NCBI GenBank assembly: GCA_035235625.1
Contig: CP141144.1
Location: 43,708,014-43,772,013, forward strand
DNA: 64,000 nucleotides
From: Saururus chinensis
Taxonomy: Eukaryota; Streptophyta; Magnoliopsida; Piperales; Saururaceae
Reading direction: 5' to 3'
The position numbers and the translations under genes were made by a program. Positions 12,117 to 22,315 of this stretch are shown here, one piece after another (the stretch's first letter is position 1; every line of letters starts with the position of its first letter). A model generated the notes under the pieces. That model ran no database searches. It saw only the letters and a program-made list of their open reading frames with translations, and was not told the DNA's origin.

Positions 12117-12729
12117 CTGCATGGTAAAGTCAACACAACTAACTATAGGCAGAAAGACAGGAAGATAAAAACACACTCTTCCCTTGAATTCTTATAATAA
12201 ATTATCTAGTTATTTGATCACAGAAAAAAAAAGGCAGCAGTAGCAGCGCCTTTTGTGTATTTAATTCATGGGGTAGAAAACAACATTAACATGATAAAAT
12301 GCGCTGGTTATAAACAACTAGGGTACAAAGGAAATATTCATCAATATAATATAAAAAATAAACAGCTGCACATATGCATATTTCTGACATCCTTTATAAA
12401 ATTTTAAACCCCTCTCCCTCAGGAGATTCAGCACTTTCTTTCAGAGACAGAATCTGTAGACAGAATGAGATCAAGTTAAAAAACATTAACTTAATATGAC
12501 CAATCACATGTCAATGAGAAACATTTGCACACAATTCATTACACTGGCATATTTTAATAAATATGGTATCCATTTTGACAAGAGAAGAATACATACGAAG
12601 TCTTATAACAATACAATAACACTGGGAAATACTTTACTTGGGAAGCATTTTCTATGCTCCCTACTAACCGTGCCGGTCAGCGTAACGAATGCATAGGAGC
12701 CCTTCATCCATGAGATTGATGACAAACCC

Positions 12730-12760
12730 CTAGCGCACGTTAGAGTATAACGTGCGCTAG
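12730..12760. repeat. Perfect 13-bp inverted repeat (hairpin)
   Basis: The arm ctagcgcacgtta at 12730-12742 is followed by a 5-base loop and its exact reverse complement at 12748-12760. It lies in a GC-richer island (12660-12810) that is open on the minus strand (NAWEALIFEIDGAH and onward, unrecognised). It is too short and isolated to be called a terminator in a plant genome. It may be the relic of a small element or a regulatory palindrome. Confidence 0.7.
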
Positions 12761-14304
12761 CATGTGCACCGTCAATCTCAAATATCAAAGCCTCCCATGC
12801 ATTCCTCACACAGGGAATATTGTCAGTGGGGATCTTTAAAAATGCTTCCTTATACCATACTTGATATGATTTGTGCTAATGGTACATTTTCAGAGGAAAA
12901 TTAGGGCCTGTTAGGGGTTTTGGAAAAAAAAATTCCAAGAAAAGTTGCTTTCTAGGAAAATTATATTTCTAAGAAAATAAATTTCCTTAGAAATAAATAT
13001 TTCCATGGTTAGGGGTTCATTTGAAAAAATTTCCTGGAAAACTTTATTAATGTATATTTTTCAAAATAAACTAGCTAAAAAATCACCTTCATAAGAAATA
13101 ACATATTTAGGCCTCTTGATACTTATTTTTTAGCTAAAAAAATTATGTCTTGTACTCAAATACACATTTAAACCCTTGATTTTAAAATTAAGGGTTTTAA
13201 AAGGGCCCATTCAAGCCACCCAACACAACAGCTTTCCGAATGGGTAGGTTGAATAGGCCCAATTGGCCCCTTCAATTTAAAAGTAAAGGTTTATTGTGTA
13301 CAAGATAAAATAACCTCTATTATATATATTTTTATTTTTTTATCACTTACCCTATTAGTAGGTGTAGAAAATTATCTCCATAGGACTTTTTCCCATTTTT
13401 CAAAAGGCCTGTACCCCTTTGATTTTTGTCACTTGCCCTGTTCTAACCTCTAGCTTGCCATCTTCTCATATTCATTCGTCCCACTCCCACATTACCTCTA
13501 TTCAGGTTTTCTAATTATTTAAAAATAAATAAATTTATTATTATAAATTAAAAGAATATTTTTTATCTTAAATTAATAATTTTATTTAATTTTTTAAAAT
13601 AAGTTAAAAGGGATGAAGTATTATTTTGCAACAACTCCAATTAGCTTTTTTGGCGGCAAATTTTGAAGAAGAAAAAGGTGCCAGTCAGGTCGGGAACCAG
13701 GCGAGGCCACTTCCATAACCGTTTTTTATACTTAAATCTAAATACATAACCATAAAATAGAAATTTCAGATGACATGGAAGAAGAAAGACGGAAGTTGGC
13801 CCAGATCTACAAAGAACACGAAATCTCACTGACCGAGGGAGGAAAGAGCATCAGAGAAACAAATCTACAGCTTCAAACCTGTCTCATTTCCTCCTCTTCC
13901 ATTAGTTGCAACAAAGGCATTTTTGTGAAGGTATATCCACTGACATTCAGTTTAATAGTGATAGGTCTTGCAATGAAGCAAATCTAAATCACAAATCAAA
14001 GATCCATCTGCTTTTACCTATCTCCAGACTCACAGAAAAAATATTGTTAGCAGTCCATATCAAAGTGGTTCCTCACAAATCAAATTTCTGTTCAGTTATA
14101 AAGCAGTTTAGCAAATGGCTTCTCCTCCACCTTACTAACAGTTCTCAATCAAATTCTAAACGTCACAAAAGCAAGTACTCTTTAAGATACGAACATGTAG
14201 TTGTAATCCCAAGGTTTCTAAAAGCTACCAGATGAACTAGTCTTTAAAATTAATACAACACACAACAGAACAGAATATAAAAAGGGATAGCGAACTCTAC
14301 TTCT

Positions 14305-16158
14305 TCAGTCTTTCTTTCTAGAATCTTTAAGCTGCCCCTTCTTCCGAATGTTGAGGCAGAACCAAAGGCACCACCAATCTACAACAGACTCCGGCAATGT
14401 GTAAGCCAGTTGTCGCATAATAGAGTGTGGCCAGTAAGGTGTGCATCGAGGTTCATAGCCAATCCAGCGCAAGGCAGCCTGGGCATATGCATCCTATGAT
14501 GGAACAAAAAAGCTGGACTTTCTGATCGATGCCAATTTTGTTGCCACATACAGTGGGGACCTATAAATGAGAGGGACAAACCATAAGTTGATCAGAAGAA
14601 CCCTAGCAACTAAGTCCTAAAATAACTAGAATCAATTCATTTAAAATTTTATAGCAAATATGTAATATTGCAGTTTCACAAACAGATACGACCCATGTGC
14701 TAATCAAAAGCACAAGTTTGAGAACATTGAAGCCTCAAAGATGGACTCTACCAAAAAAAGCCTCAACAATGGACCAAAGCACCATTTTCATACATAGCCG
14801 TTGTTTCAATTGCTAGTTGATTAAATGCTGGAGAAATATATAAAATGAAAACTGCAACTATAATTTTCAGTTTGGTAATGAAAGTAGATCAATATATAAA
14901 ACAGAAAAGACCGATAAACACCATTAGGAAATTGTAAAAAAAAAAAGTGAAGTACTGAACGGATAAAAAAGGAGACTTGTGAGCAGAAGCACACTCCAGA
15001 AAAATACACAATCTTCCAAGTCAAATGCTTCAGTTGTTTAGTACTATTTTAATCATCAGAAGCTTTGAGACTGTGAGGACTAGGTGAACATTAACATGGA
15101 AAGCAAACGGCATTCCTTTTGTCTGGATTTCAAATTTTGTTTTAAGAAAATGAATTTTTAAACTTTATCATGCTAAGAAATTTGTGCGTACATTGTTTGC
15201 AGCATGGGTTGTTGAGAATAATAATTCAAAACAGCCAAATGATGACAGATAAAAAAAATGCATAACCGATTTCTTTTTGAGTTTGATTAGTTGATAAAGT
15301 CATTCAGTATCACCGCTGACAGCCTGTCTTTATCTATAGGACTGATTACTTCTTATCAACTAAAAAAATACACCCTTTTTACATGTACTGCTCATAACTG
15401 AGAGCACCACATATGAAAAAAAAAAAAGTAAAATCCCGAAAGTAAAAGGCAAGGTCATGCCTAGAATCTCACGAAATCAGCATGAATAACTGCATACCTG
15501 ACATTGCACGTCAATTCCCTTGTTCTTGTATTCAACATAGAGGCATCTTGAGAACTGATCAATATAACTGAATATAAAGGAAGAAAAGAGATAATTAGTT
15601 CTATTTAAAAGATCAATTTAAATAACAAACTTCCCACCATTTATACCAACAAAAAAAAGGATCCACTAAATGAAAAAAAAAACAGATACTAATGAATCTA
15701 TACTATCTCAGGATCCTACAAGTAGTAGTTAGACAAACAAGTACTTGAGCCTGTGAATATTTCAATTCACATATCCAGTGAAGAAAAAGTAAGAAAAAAA
15801 ATTCAAGCATACAGAGGGATAATTCATAAGAATTATCGCACACTTGGTATCTAGTTATAATATCCTTTCGCTTTAAGCTAAAAAAAGGTTGCTGAGGAAA
15901 GAGCTTGTTAGTGTTCCCTTCATTAGCCACCAAAATCCCATCTTTGTTTCATTGAGTTTGAATCTAACCAAGTTATCAGCAATAAACATGAGGAAAATTC
16001 GGTTCAAAATATCAAAATGGATAGGAAAAAGGAGAAAAGACTCACACTTTTGTGGCGGCATAAACAGCATAGAGAGGATCTGAGGGACCGACAATGGCCG
16101 CGCCAGATCCAATACCATTAAGGAATATGTGAGAGCAGAAATTTGCCGCATCCTTGAT
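14305..16158 (-). pseudogene. 3' exons of a very-long-chain beta-ketoacyl-CoA reductase (KCR) gene
   Basis: Three minus-strand exons in gene order are visible. At about 16140-16048 the text is NGIGSGAAIVGPSD then PLYAVYAATK, which includes the short-chain dehydrogenase YxxxK-type active site (Y..ATK). At 15567-15498 it is [13 protein letters not shown] then [10 protein letters not shown]. At 14570-14305 it is PLYVATKLASIRKSS, later GYEPRCTPYWPHS, then RKKGQLKDSRKKD and a stop, ending in the dilysine ER-retrieval tail known from KCR. The enzyme reduces 3-ketoacyl-CoA in the ER fatty-acid elongation complex. The NADPH-binding Rossmann half and the membrane anchor are missing, and a TAG interrupts the last exon just before DAYAQAALRW. 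This is a broken fragment carried by the TTA-flanked element. Confidence 0.85.
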
Positions 16159-16689
16159 AAAAAACCACCACAACCATTATATATAACAACTATTTTCCAT
16201 GTGTACTATTACTTCCCCCAACCGATGCTAAGGACTGTTGGAACTTGAAGCTTGTCTAGCATAGGTTAAATTTAGCAGGTCCAAGAGTTTTGCTCGACAT
16301 CAACAATTTGGTCTGAAAAAGAAAAATCACAAATATCCAAATTATACACAGTTCTTCTATGAAATAGGAGAAAGATAAAAAATCAAATGCAAGTTCAACC
16401 TACAATAGTAATTTATTACAGAAAAGTTTCAAATTGCCAAATACAGTCAAAATCTATTCAATTGCCAATAATTAGGAAAAGAATCTAAAACACCGAAACG
16501 CCAGAAGTCTCATACCCACAATTCCAAATCCAATCAAATGATATAAAATTGAATAAACGAAAAGCAGCATGTAAGAAAACAAATTGAAATCACAAAACGC
16601 CATAGAAATGGATCGAACCCACCTCACTTCTGGTACCCGCCTCCCTGGCATTTTCGTCCTCCTTGACGGCACAGGCGAGCTAAACCCTG

Positions 16690-16883
16690 GGAAAGCTATC
16701 GGCGTCGAATGTCTTCTCCTTCATCATGCGTTCGACGTTGGGCTTGCAGAAAATGGTGTGGCGGATTGGGGGGCGGTTGCGGCGCTGGTCGACGGGCTGC
16801 GGGAAGTGGGAGAGGAAGGAGGAGAGCTAGTGGTGGGCCGCTTGGAGGGAAGCGAAGGCACGCTTGGAGATAGCGAGCAGCCA
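16690..16883 (-). pseudogene. Unidentified GC-rich exon, probably a captured first exon
   Basis: On the minus strand an ATG at about 16883 opens MAARYLQACLRFPPSG, followed by a proline-rich stretch. A second frame over the same DNA ends HTIFCKPNVERMM, KEKTFDADSFPRV and a stop. The first resembles a mitochondrial or plastid targeting peptide in composition. The second reads more like real protein, so the two together may be one exon with a frameshift. I do not recognise the family. GC content is far above the flanking AT-rich element body, as is typical for captured first exons. Confidence 0.4.
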
Positions 16884-17133
16884 TGGCCTCATCCTGGTGG
16901 AGGTGGCTAACTCCGTCAGATTGGAGAGGAGAGCAGCAACCTGACAACTATTGGAAATTTTATTTCCAGAGGGTAGAGGGGTTGGAAAATAAATCCCACT
17001 TTTCCCCCCTTATTTCCATAGGTCGGAAAATAAAATTTTTCCATATTTTATTTTTCTACAACCCCCAACCACGTGCATTATACTTACCCAGGAAAACTTG
17101 TTTTCCAGCTGTTTTTTCCAGAATAGGCCCTTA

Positions 17134-17857
17134 ATATCATAATCTAAGAAAAAATACCCATCTTCATCTATCCATGATTAAATGAACTGAAGTTGATGCC
17201 AAATTCACATTGCGTGGCATGTACTACCTGCTTAAATGGTAGCTTTAAACCTATGACCAGAAGCCTTCTTAACTTTTTTCACTCTTTGTTTTTTCCCTTT
17301 TTTTGTTTTGTTTCTTATTCCTTCACTTTCTTGTTGTCACATCCATCTTACAATTCAAAATGTCTTTTACTATTGAAATAATAAAATCTCTTCTGTATGA
17401 ATATTATTGAACTTTGGTCAAGGACTTGAAAAACCCCAAAACTAGCCGTTTGGACTTCAGCCAAGCTCTGCTGACTGCTGCAAAAAAGGTTCATTATCAG
17501 CTTGCAATGCAACGAGGAAGATTCATCATCAGGAAATGCAAGATCTTCTCCCATTCATGCTCTCACATGTGAAACATTTAAAAAGATCAGAGGAGGAATC
17601 AGTTATGACCTCTATTTTCTTTCAAAGTTTAGTTTTCATAAATTGAGAAATTGATAAAAGAGTAGTGTAAAGGCTCCAAATTGAAATTGCATCCTAATGA
17701 CACTACAAGCTTGTAAGGAAAATACAATTCAAAAACTTGTCAATAGACAGATGCAGCTAAAGGTGAACATATATGTGAAAATTTGATTCACCCCACGATA
17801 TCAGTTGTTTATGTCCAGAAAATTATGTGGCAATTAATATCCAGGAAAAAAGAATAT
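17134..17857. other. AT-rich spacer, nothing recognised
   Basis: The short frames at 17193-17381 and 17348-17554 are compositional. No repeat or exon is seen. Confidence 0.35.
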
Positions 17858-17870
17858 TTATGTACCTAAA

Positions 17871-18091
17871 AACAACTCTATTATTTGTGGTTGAAGTTCT
17901 TTGTCTCTTAGCTTGTGAATTCTCCAAGATATGAATTCATTAGCTTTAGTAGCAATGCTATGCTTGGTTTCCAACTCCTTTTTTAATGCTTGGAAGGCAT
18001 CAATCTTTGAAGTCTCTGCTCCCCTGTCATCCAAAATTTGAAGCCTCTTGCACTGCCTTTCATAAAGAAGATGCAACTTCTCCTTGCCCTA
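17871..18091 (-). pseudogene. Exon of a DUF632 (NRG2/REL-like) gene
   Basis: A minus-strand exon bounded by TTAG|GGCAAG and TTTTTAG|GTACAT codes for about 72 residues: KEKLHLLYERQCKRLQ, LDDRGAETSKIDAFQA, then ISWRIHKLRDKELQPQ. This matches the DUF632 domain of plant DUF630/DUF632 proteins (YEKKC..L..LD.RGAE..KID, SRIHKLRDEELQPQ). The family includes nitrate regulator NRG2 and leaf-shape regulators. The downstream LIxGLxRMWK core and the N-terminal DUF630 domain are absent. It is a single captured exon in a repeat-rich setting. Confidence 0.8.
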
Positions 18092-18099
18092 ATATAAGC

Positions 18100-19080
18100 A
18101 CAGCCACATAACTGAATTAGTAACCACTTTTTTCTGAGTACTAATAACATTCAACACTCTCCAACTCAAATGCAATGAAGTTAATAAAACACTATTGACA
18201 AAAAGTATAAATCAATGTTCAACTAAAAACACATAAGAAAATGCAAAAGGCAACACAAAGTCAAATTCTTGTTTAATGACCTAATATGAATAACAAAAAA
18301 ACACAATTCATAAAAGGAAATAAACAATTTAATTATTTCTTTAAACACTTATTAAAAAGGTCTCAGAAGTGCTTCAAACTTTGATTTTATGGAAGGATGC
18401 TGTACACCATAATTATAAGATGCATCTCACAGAATATCTGTATTTAGCATTTCAAATAGTCATTAAAAAACAATAATTTCACTCATGTTTCTTATATACT
18501 TCTTGCTTAAGTTTGTACATGCATAGGGAGGATTTGGGCATAGGTTAGTAGTTTATCTTTTTTGGGTCGACCCTGTTGGTTGCTGCAAGGTAAAAATTTA
18601 TGTTCTAGGAGTATATAGGAAAAGGAAAGGGAAAAAAATTCCCTACTCCTCATACAGAAGAAAAAGGGGAGGAAGCCTTGTGAAGTGGCCCGTTGATGAC
18701 ATCTAGAGTATATTGAATGAACTATGCTTTTTACACAACCTATGATCAATTTTCACACAAAGAATAAAAATTCTGATAAAAAAAGTCCATTATATTACCA
18801 TTCAGGATGCTAATACATTAAATTTCTGTGGAGAACACAAGTCACATGTGGCAGAGACAGAGATATGGGAACCCTGGCATAGAAGAAATAGAGAATAGAC
18901 ATTCGTTGATTTTAGTGAAAATCACCACTCCTGGCCAAAATTGGAGTAAGCTAGCTGTATTTTGTTAAAAACCAGTGATTGCATATTTCAGTGATACAAA
19001 CTATAGCAACAAGTCCATAATACAGTTTAGCACTTGTATTATAAGAAACTGATGTATAACAATAACAAGATTTGTTTGTT
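18100..19080. other. AT-rich spacer
   Basis: No exon, repeat pair or RNA gene is recognised. The frame 18507-18749 on the minus strand is probably chance. Confidence 0.35.
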
Positions 19081-19194
19081 TTTAAGGAAGATAAGAGAGA
19101 GCTTTATTACATCTCAATTGAAACCCAAATTTATAACAACGGCAAACCAAAAGGAAAATGGGGGGAAAAACATAAAAAGAGAAAGACAGACCAA

Positions 19195-19363
19195 CCTGGG
19201 TACCAGCCTCGGCGAGGAACTGCTGGAGCTTTTGGGCATAAGCTGGTGCCACAGCCACTGGTAGAGATCTGCAAGCGAATTGTATCAACCCACGAGCTCT
19301 AGCAAGGCGTTCCAATGCAATTCCAAATAGGTGCTCCAATCCGACGAGAACTAGGCAGCGCAA
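19195..19363 (-). pseudogene. Unidentified exon, possibly captured
   Basis: A minus-strand open stretch reads GIALERLARARGLIQ, then SLPVAVAPAYAQKLQ and QFLAEAGTQ, followed at once by a possible donor (CAG|GTTGGT). Codon use and the clean donor look like a real exon, but I do not recognise the family. The sequence upstream (19364-19540) is GC-rich and may be its 5' end. It is on the same strand as all the other captured pieces. Confidence 0.4.
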
Positions 19364-19599
19364 GTAGAAGGAGATATCGAGTGGGAACCATCTCTGGCGA
19401 TGGAGAGATGGCGATGAAAAGGGATCAGGTTGATGGTCACTTTTCCTTCAAACAAAACGACTCGCGATCGCCATGGAAGATGGTAGGAATGAGACGGAGG
19501 GTGGAAGAGTTCAGCATCGGGCAAGATCAGGATTAGGTTTCAGCCAAATAAGATGGGAAAACCCATCTGACGGCCCAGGCAATTTGAGTAATGCCCACC

Positions 19600-19693
19600 T
19601 TATTTTCCAGCTAAATTAGCTCATAAGTAAGCTTGTAACAAACACCCTGATAAGCCAGCTTTTAGCTGGCTTTTCAAAGGTCTGAATAAGTTA
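19600..19693. mobile_element. Right terminus of a PIF/hAT-like element (left end not found)
   Basis: The sequence ends ...ttaaacaaacagaccc followed by TAA. Read in reverse it starts TTA-GGGTCTGTTTG, very like Tourist-type or hAT termini. Just inside lies a palindrome agccagcttttagctggct (about 19653-19671). I could not find the partner terminus between 10.2 and 19.6 kb or further left. It may be lost, so this end may bound the element that carried the DUF632 and AGD exons. Confidence 0.45.
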
Positions 19694-20262
19694 AACAAAC
19701 AGACCCTAACTACCAAAAAATAAGGCACCAACTGAAAATTGAACATGGTACATGATTAACAATCTATAGCTGTGTAAGATATTTGTTCTACCAGATCAGA
19801 ATGACGGTATGTTCAGCTGGCATCTGGAGAGATTACCATAGAAAAATATGAAGTAGACAACATTCAAATGTGGAATCAAACCAAACAACAATACCAAGGG
19901 GAGCGGAGCATTAAAGAAAACAAAAGCAGATATTCTGCAATAGCAACAACAAATACTAACTCAAAGGCACCGTCATTTATTGAAAGAGATTAATGTAGTG
20001 ATATAAATCAAGTTCAAGGTAAGTACACTAAAACATCGACCACAGAGACCTCGCCATCCCTCAAAAAACAAAAGTTAACTAATCCCCAATTTCATTCCTT
20101 TTGTTCAAAATTCTTTCATTTCAAAGAGTAACCTTCACTTCTCATATATCCAAGTCTCCTAACCGTCAACTGTATAGGAGAAGCAGAGAAAAAAAGAAAA
20201 AAGAAACAGAAGAACTAATACAGAACCTCGTACATGAAGAAAGTTCTCTACTGCTTTTCTAT
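19694..20262. other. Intergenic, including 3' flank of the bL12 gene
   Basis: This is AT-rich sequence with no repeat or exon recognised. The last 100-200 bases should be the 3' UTR of the minus-strand bL12 gene. Confidence 0.4.
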
Positions 20263-20910
20263 TCACTCCATCACAACCGTTGCACCTATAGCCTTCATCT
20301 TCTCAATAATCTGTTCCGCTTCCTCCTTGGATACGCCTCTTTTGATCACGGCTGGCGTTTTCTCCACCAAATCCTTGGCTTCCTTCAGACCCAAGTCCGT
20401 GAACGTCCGCACCTCCTTAACGATCTTAATCTTCGAGGCAGCATCATACTTTTCCAACTTCAGCTCGAAAACTGTCTTCTCCGGCTTCTTCTCCTCCTTC
20501 GCGGCCCCGCCGCCCGCCCCCTTCATTGCCGCTCCCACTGCCCCCGCTTTCATGACGCCCACGACCGGCGCCTCCTTCACGTTCAGCTTCCTCATCAGAA
20601 CCAACGACAACTCGGATACCTCCGACAATGTCAGCCCGGCGATTTCGTCCACGAGGCGAAACACTCGATTCGTGGGCGGGCTCCGGTGCTCAGTGGGGTC
20701 GAAGTTGGAGGGGTCGTAATCTGCCGGTAGCTTCCGCGGGTCGATCATCTCCGGTTCCTCTTCGTCTTCTTCACACTGCTTGGCAGGGAGGGAGAAGCTT
20801 CGGCAGGATAACTGCAAGCTTGTCAATGCGGAAGCTACGAGTGCAGCAGAAGCTCGATTCTGGGCAACCCCATTTGGGAACAACTGCCCTAAACGAGAGA
20901 CGAAGCTCAT
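20263..20910 (-). CDS. Mitochondrial large-subunit ribosomal protein bL12 (L7/L12)
   Basis: A single exon of 215 codons if translation starts at MSFVSRLGQLFPNG; an in-frame ATG eight codons upstream (20934) is less likely. Residues 1 to about 60 are an Arg/Ser/Leu-rich, acid-poor presequence typical of mitochondrial import, ending near CRSFSLPAKQ. A short acidic linker and a PxDYDPSNFDPTEHRSPP stretch follow. Then come the L12 N-terminal dimerisation helix (RLVDEIAGLTLSEVSELSLV), a Gly/Ala hinge (MKGAGGGAAKEEKK) and the C-terminal domain ending VKEVRTFTDLGLKEAKDLVE, then AEQIIEKMKAIGATVV. In the C-terminal domain the KIKIVKEVR and GLKEAKDLVE motifs contact translation factors. bL12 forms the stalk that recruits elongation-factor GTPases to the mitoribosome. 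The frame is intact and the GC-rich coding sequence contrasts with its surroundings. Confidence 0.93.
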   Translation of the reverse strand: MSFVSRLGQLFPNGVAQNRASAALVASALTSLQLSCRSFSLPAKQCEEDEEEPEMIDPRKLPADYDPSNFDPTEHRSPPTNRVFRLVDEIAGLTLSEVSELSLVLMRKLNVKEAPVVGVMKAGAVGAAMKGAGGGAAKEEKKPEKTVFELKLEKYDAASKIKIVKEVRTFTDLGLKEAKDLVEKTPAVIKRGVSKEEAEQIIEKMKAIGATVVME

Positions 20911-21719
20911 TTCTTTCTGGGTTGAGGCGCACACAGAACTACAAAGGGATGCTTTATAGTAATCTCTAAAAGTCTAAAATGCCCCTTTCATCCCAAGCCC
21001 GCAGCTCCCTCCCTGACCAGCAGAACGATCCCTCCCCTTCCTCTTGGCCTGCTTGCGAGACCCGGGCTGCAGGCTCGGATTGTTGAGCCGAAACCGATCG
21101 AGGCCCGGAGTGGCCGAAAGGACGGCTAAACCAGAAGAGGAAGCTCGAACGCAGAGCGACAACCCATCTCTTTTCGTACGTGAACGCGTGCAACGGACAG
21201 TGACGGTCTGGGGGTAAGAGGCTTCACGTTTCCCTGCGAGGGAATTGCACAAACAAATGGAGAGTGAGAGTAGAAGATGGGATTTTACTTTGAAGGCGAC
21301 GGCCGGAGGTGGTGAGGTTGTTTTTGTCTGTTCCGTCGGCGTCTTATCGGCGTTTTGTCAAACAAAACCTCTTCTACGCCATCCACGGACAGCAATTCAC
21401 GAGGGCTAAAGCTAATCGCCACGACTTTAGCCTAACCTGTTATCGTAACGGACGGATGAGAAGTCTCCCGCTCCCACTTTATCCAGCCAACCCCCTTAAC
21501 TCACTTCATAAACTTTATCTCGCCCACCTCCTTAACTTAGTACATATTTACGTTCTGTATATAATATATATATATCTTGCCGTTTGGATATCTACCAACT
21601 ACGTAAAAGTAAAGAATAAGGTGGGTTAAATAAAGTGAGGGTGGCAAACTTCCCACCCTATTATAACTAGCAACTTATTTGTGCCTTTTACCAAAGTATA
21701 CACCCATTTACAAAATATA
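20911..21719. other. 5' flank of bL12, GC-rich then AT-rich
   Basis: The first 350 bases are GC-rich and should contain the bL12 5' UTR and promoter. The minus-strand frames at 20966-21193 and 20974-21252 overlap each other here and are probably by-products of composition. From about 21500 the DNA becomes AT-rich with a short TA microsatellite near 21560. Confidence 0.4.
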
Positions 21720-21839
21720 AGAAAAAAAAAATTATTTAAATAATAATTATTAAAATAATTTATTTTAGAAAATATTTTTTAAAGTGGTATTGAATTTTGC
21801 CATGTAGACATCATCCCAGCATTGTTGCCTACGTAGCTT

Positions 21840-22090
21840 TTTAAAAAAAATATTATTTTATCCTTTGAAAAGGTTAAATCATCTTTAAGTTAAGTTTGTC
21901 CTTCCAAATAATGGAATCCTTATTTCAAGCAATTTTAGCTTAAGGTAATTTCATCATTTTAAAAGACAAAAACGTCACACTTTTATTTTTAGGATTCAGA
22001 TGCCCACTAAGTTGATTTCATCTTTTAAAATGAAAAAATAAACTTAAAGTTGTTTTCATCCTTTTAAAGGACGAAATCCACTTCTTTATA
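21840..22090. repeat. Left MULE terminal region with repeated 'gacgaaatc/gatttcatc' motifs
   Basis: At least four related short motifs occur in alternating orientation (for example tttcatcattttaaaagac, gatttcatcttttaaaatg, ccttttaaaggacgaaatc). The same family reappears inverted at 28425-28640. These may be transposase-binding arrays. Confidence 0.65.
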
Positions 22091-22119
22091 TCCCAAATAG
22101 GAATTCCAATTCGTCTCTA

Positions 22120-22315
22120 AGCTTTGAAAGCACAGAGAAGCCGTCGTCGTGCCCTTTCGCCCAAATCTGCCATTGTCATCCCCCTTTTGCCTAAATCCGC
22201 CGCCACCGTCCCCATTTCGCCCAAATTCGCCGCCGTCGTGTTCCGCCCAAAACTGTATGCCGCATCCCCTTCACTAAAACGCTCAAATCCATCGTGTTCC
22301 CTCACCAAGTGATAA
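22120..22315. other. GC-rich imperfect tandem repeat inside the MULE
   Basis: Repeated cgcccaaat(c/t)cgccgcc(g/a)tc-like units give open frames on both strands (22124-22312 plus and 22117-22308 minus). This mirrored openness is a hallmark of a simple repeat and not of a gene. It lies just inside the left terminal repeat and may be part of the element's 5' leader. Confidence 0.5.

Larger units (their letters stand above)
12904..17130. mobile_element. PIF/Harbinger-like (Tourist-type) element with captured gene exons
   Basis: The left end GGGCCTGTTAGGGG and the right end (reversed GGGCCTATTCTGG) are inverted and are each flanked by TTA (12901-12903 and 17131-17133), the target and duplication of PIF/Harbinger elements. 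Immediately inside, both ends carry ttggaaaa / ttttcca-rich sequence over about 150 bases (12915-13060 and 16955-17115), giving longer imperfect terminal inverted repeats. No transposase or Myb-like partner frame is seen in the 4.2 kb. The cargo is the 3' end of a beta-ketoacyl-CoA reductase gene plus an unidentified GC-rich exon, both on the minus strand. A hAT element cannot be fully excluded, but the trinucleotide TTA favours Harbinger. Confidence 0.65.

Noticed and set aside
12732-12758. Rho-independent-type terminator
   Set aside because: There is no adjacent T run, and such terminators are not used by plant nuclear genes.
4680-19693. One large Helitron carrying all gene fragments
   Set aside because: Same-strand cargo fits Helitrons, but the ATA- and TTA-flanked inverted termini show at least two TIR elements. 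I saw no convincing TC start or CTRR hairpin end for the whole block.
20101-20730. 209-codon plus-strand frame
   Set aside because: It lies antisense to the bL12 gene, whose minus-strand frame has clear family motifs.
20966-21252. Minus-strand frames upstream of bL12
   Set aside because: They overlap each other in different frames within GC-rich promoter or leader DNA and match no family.
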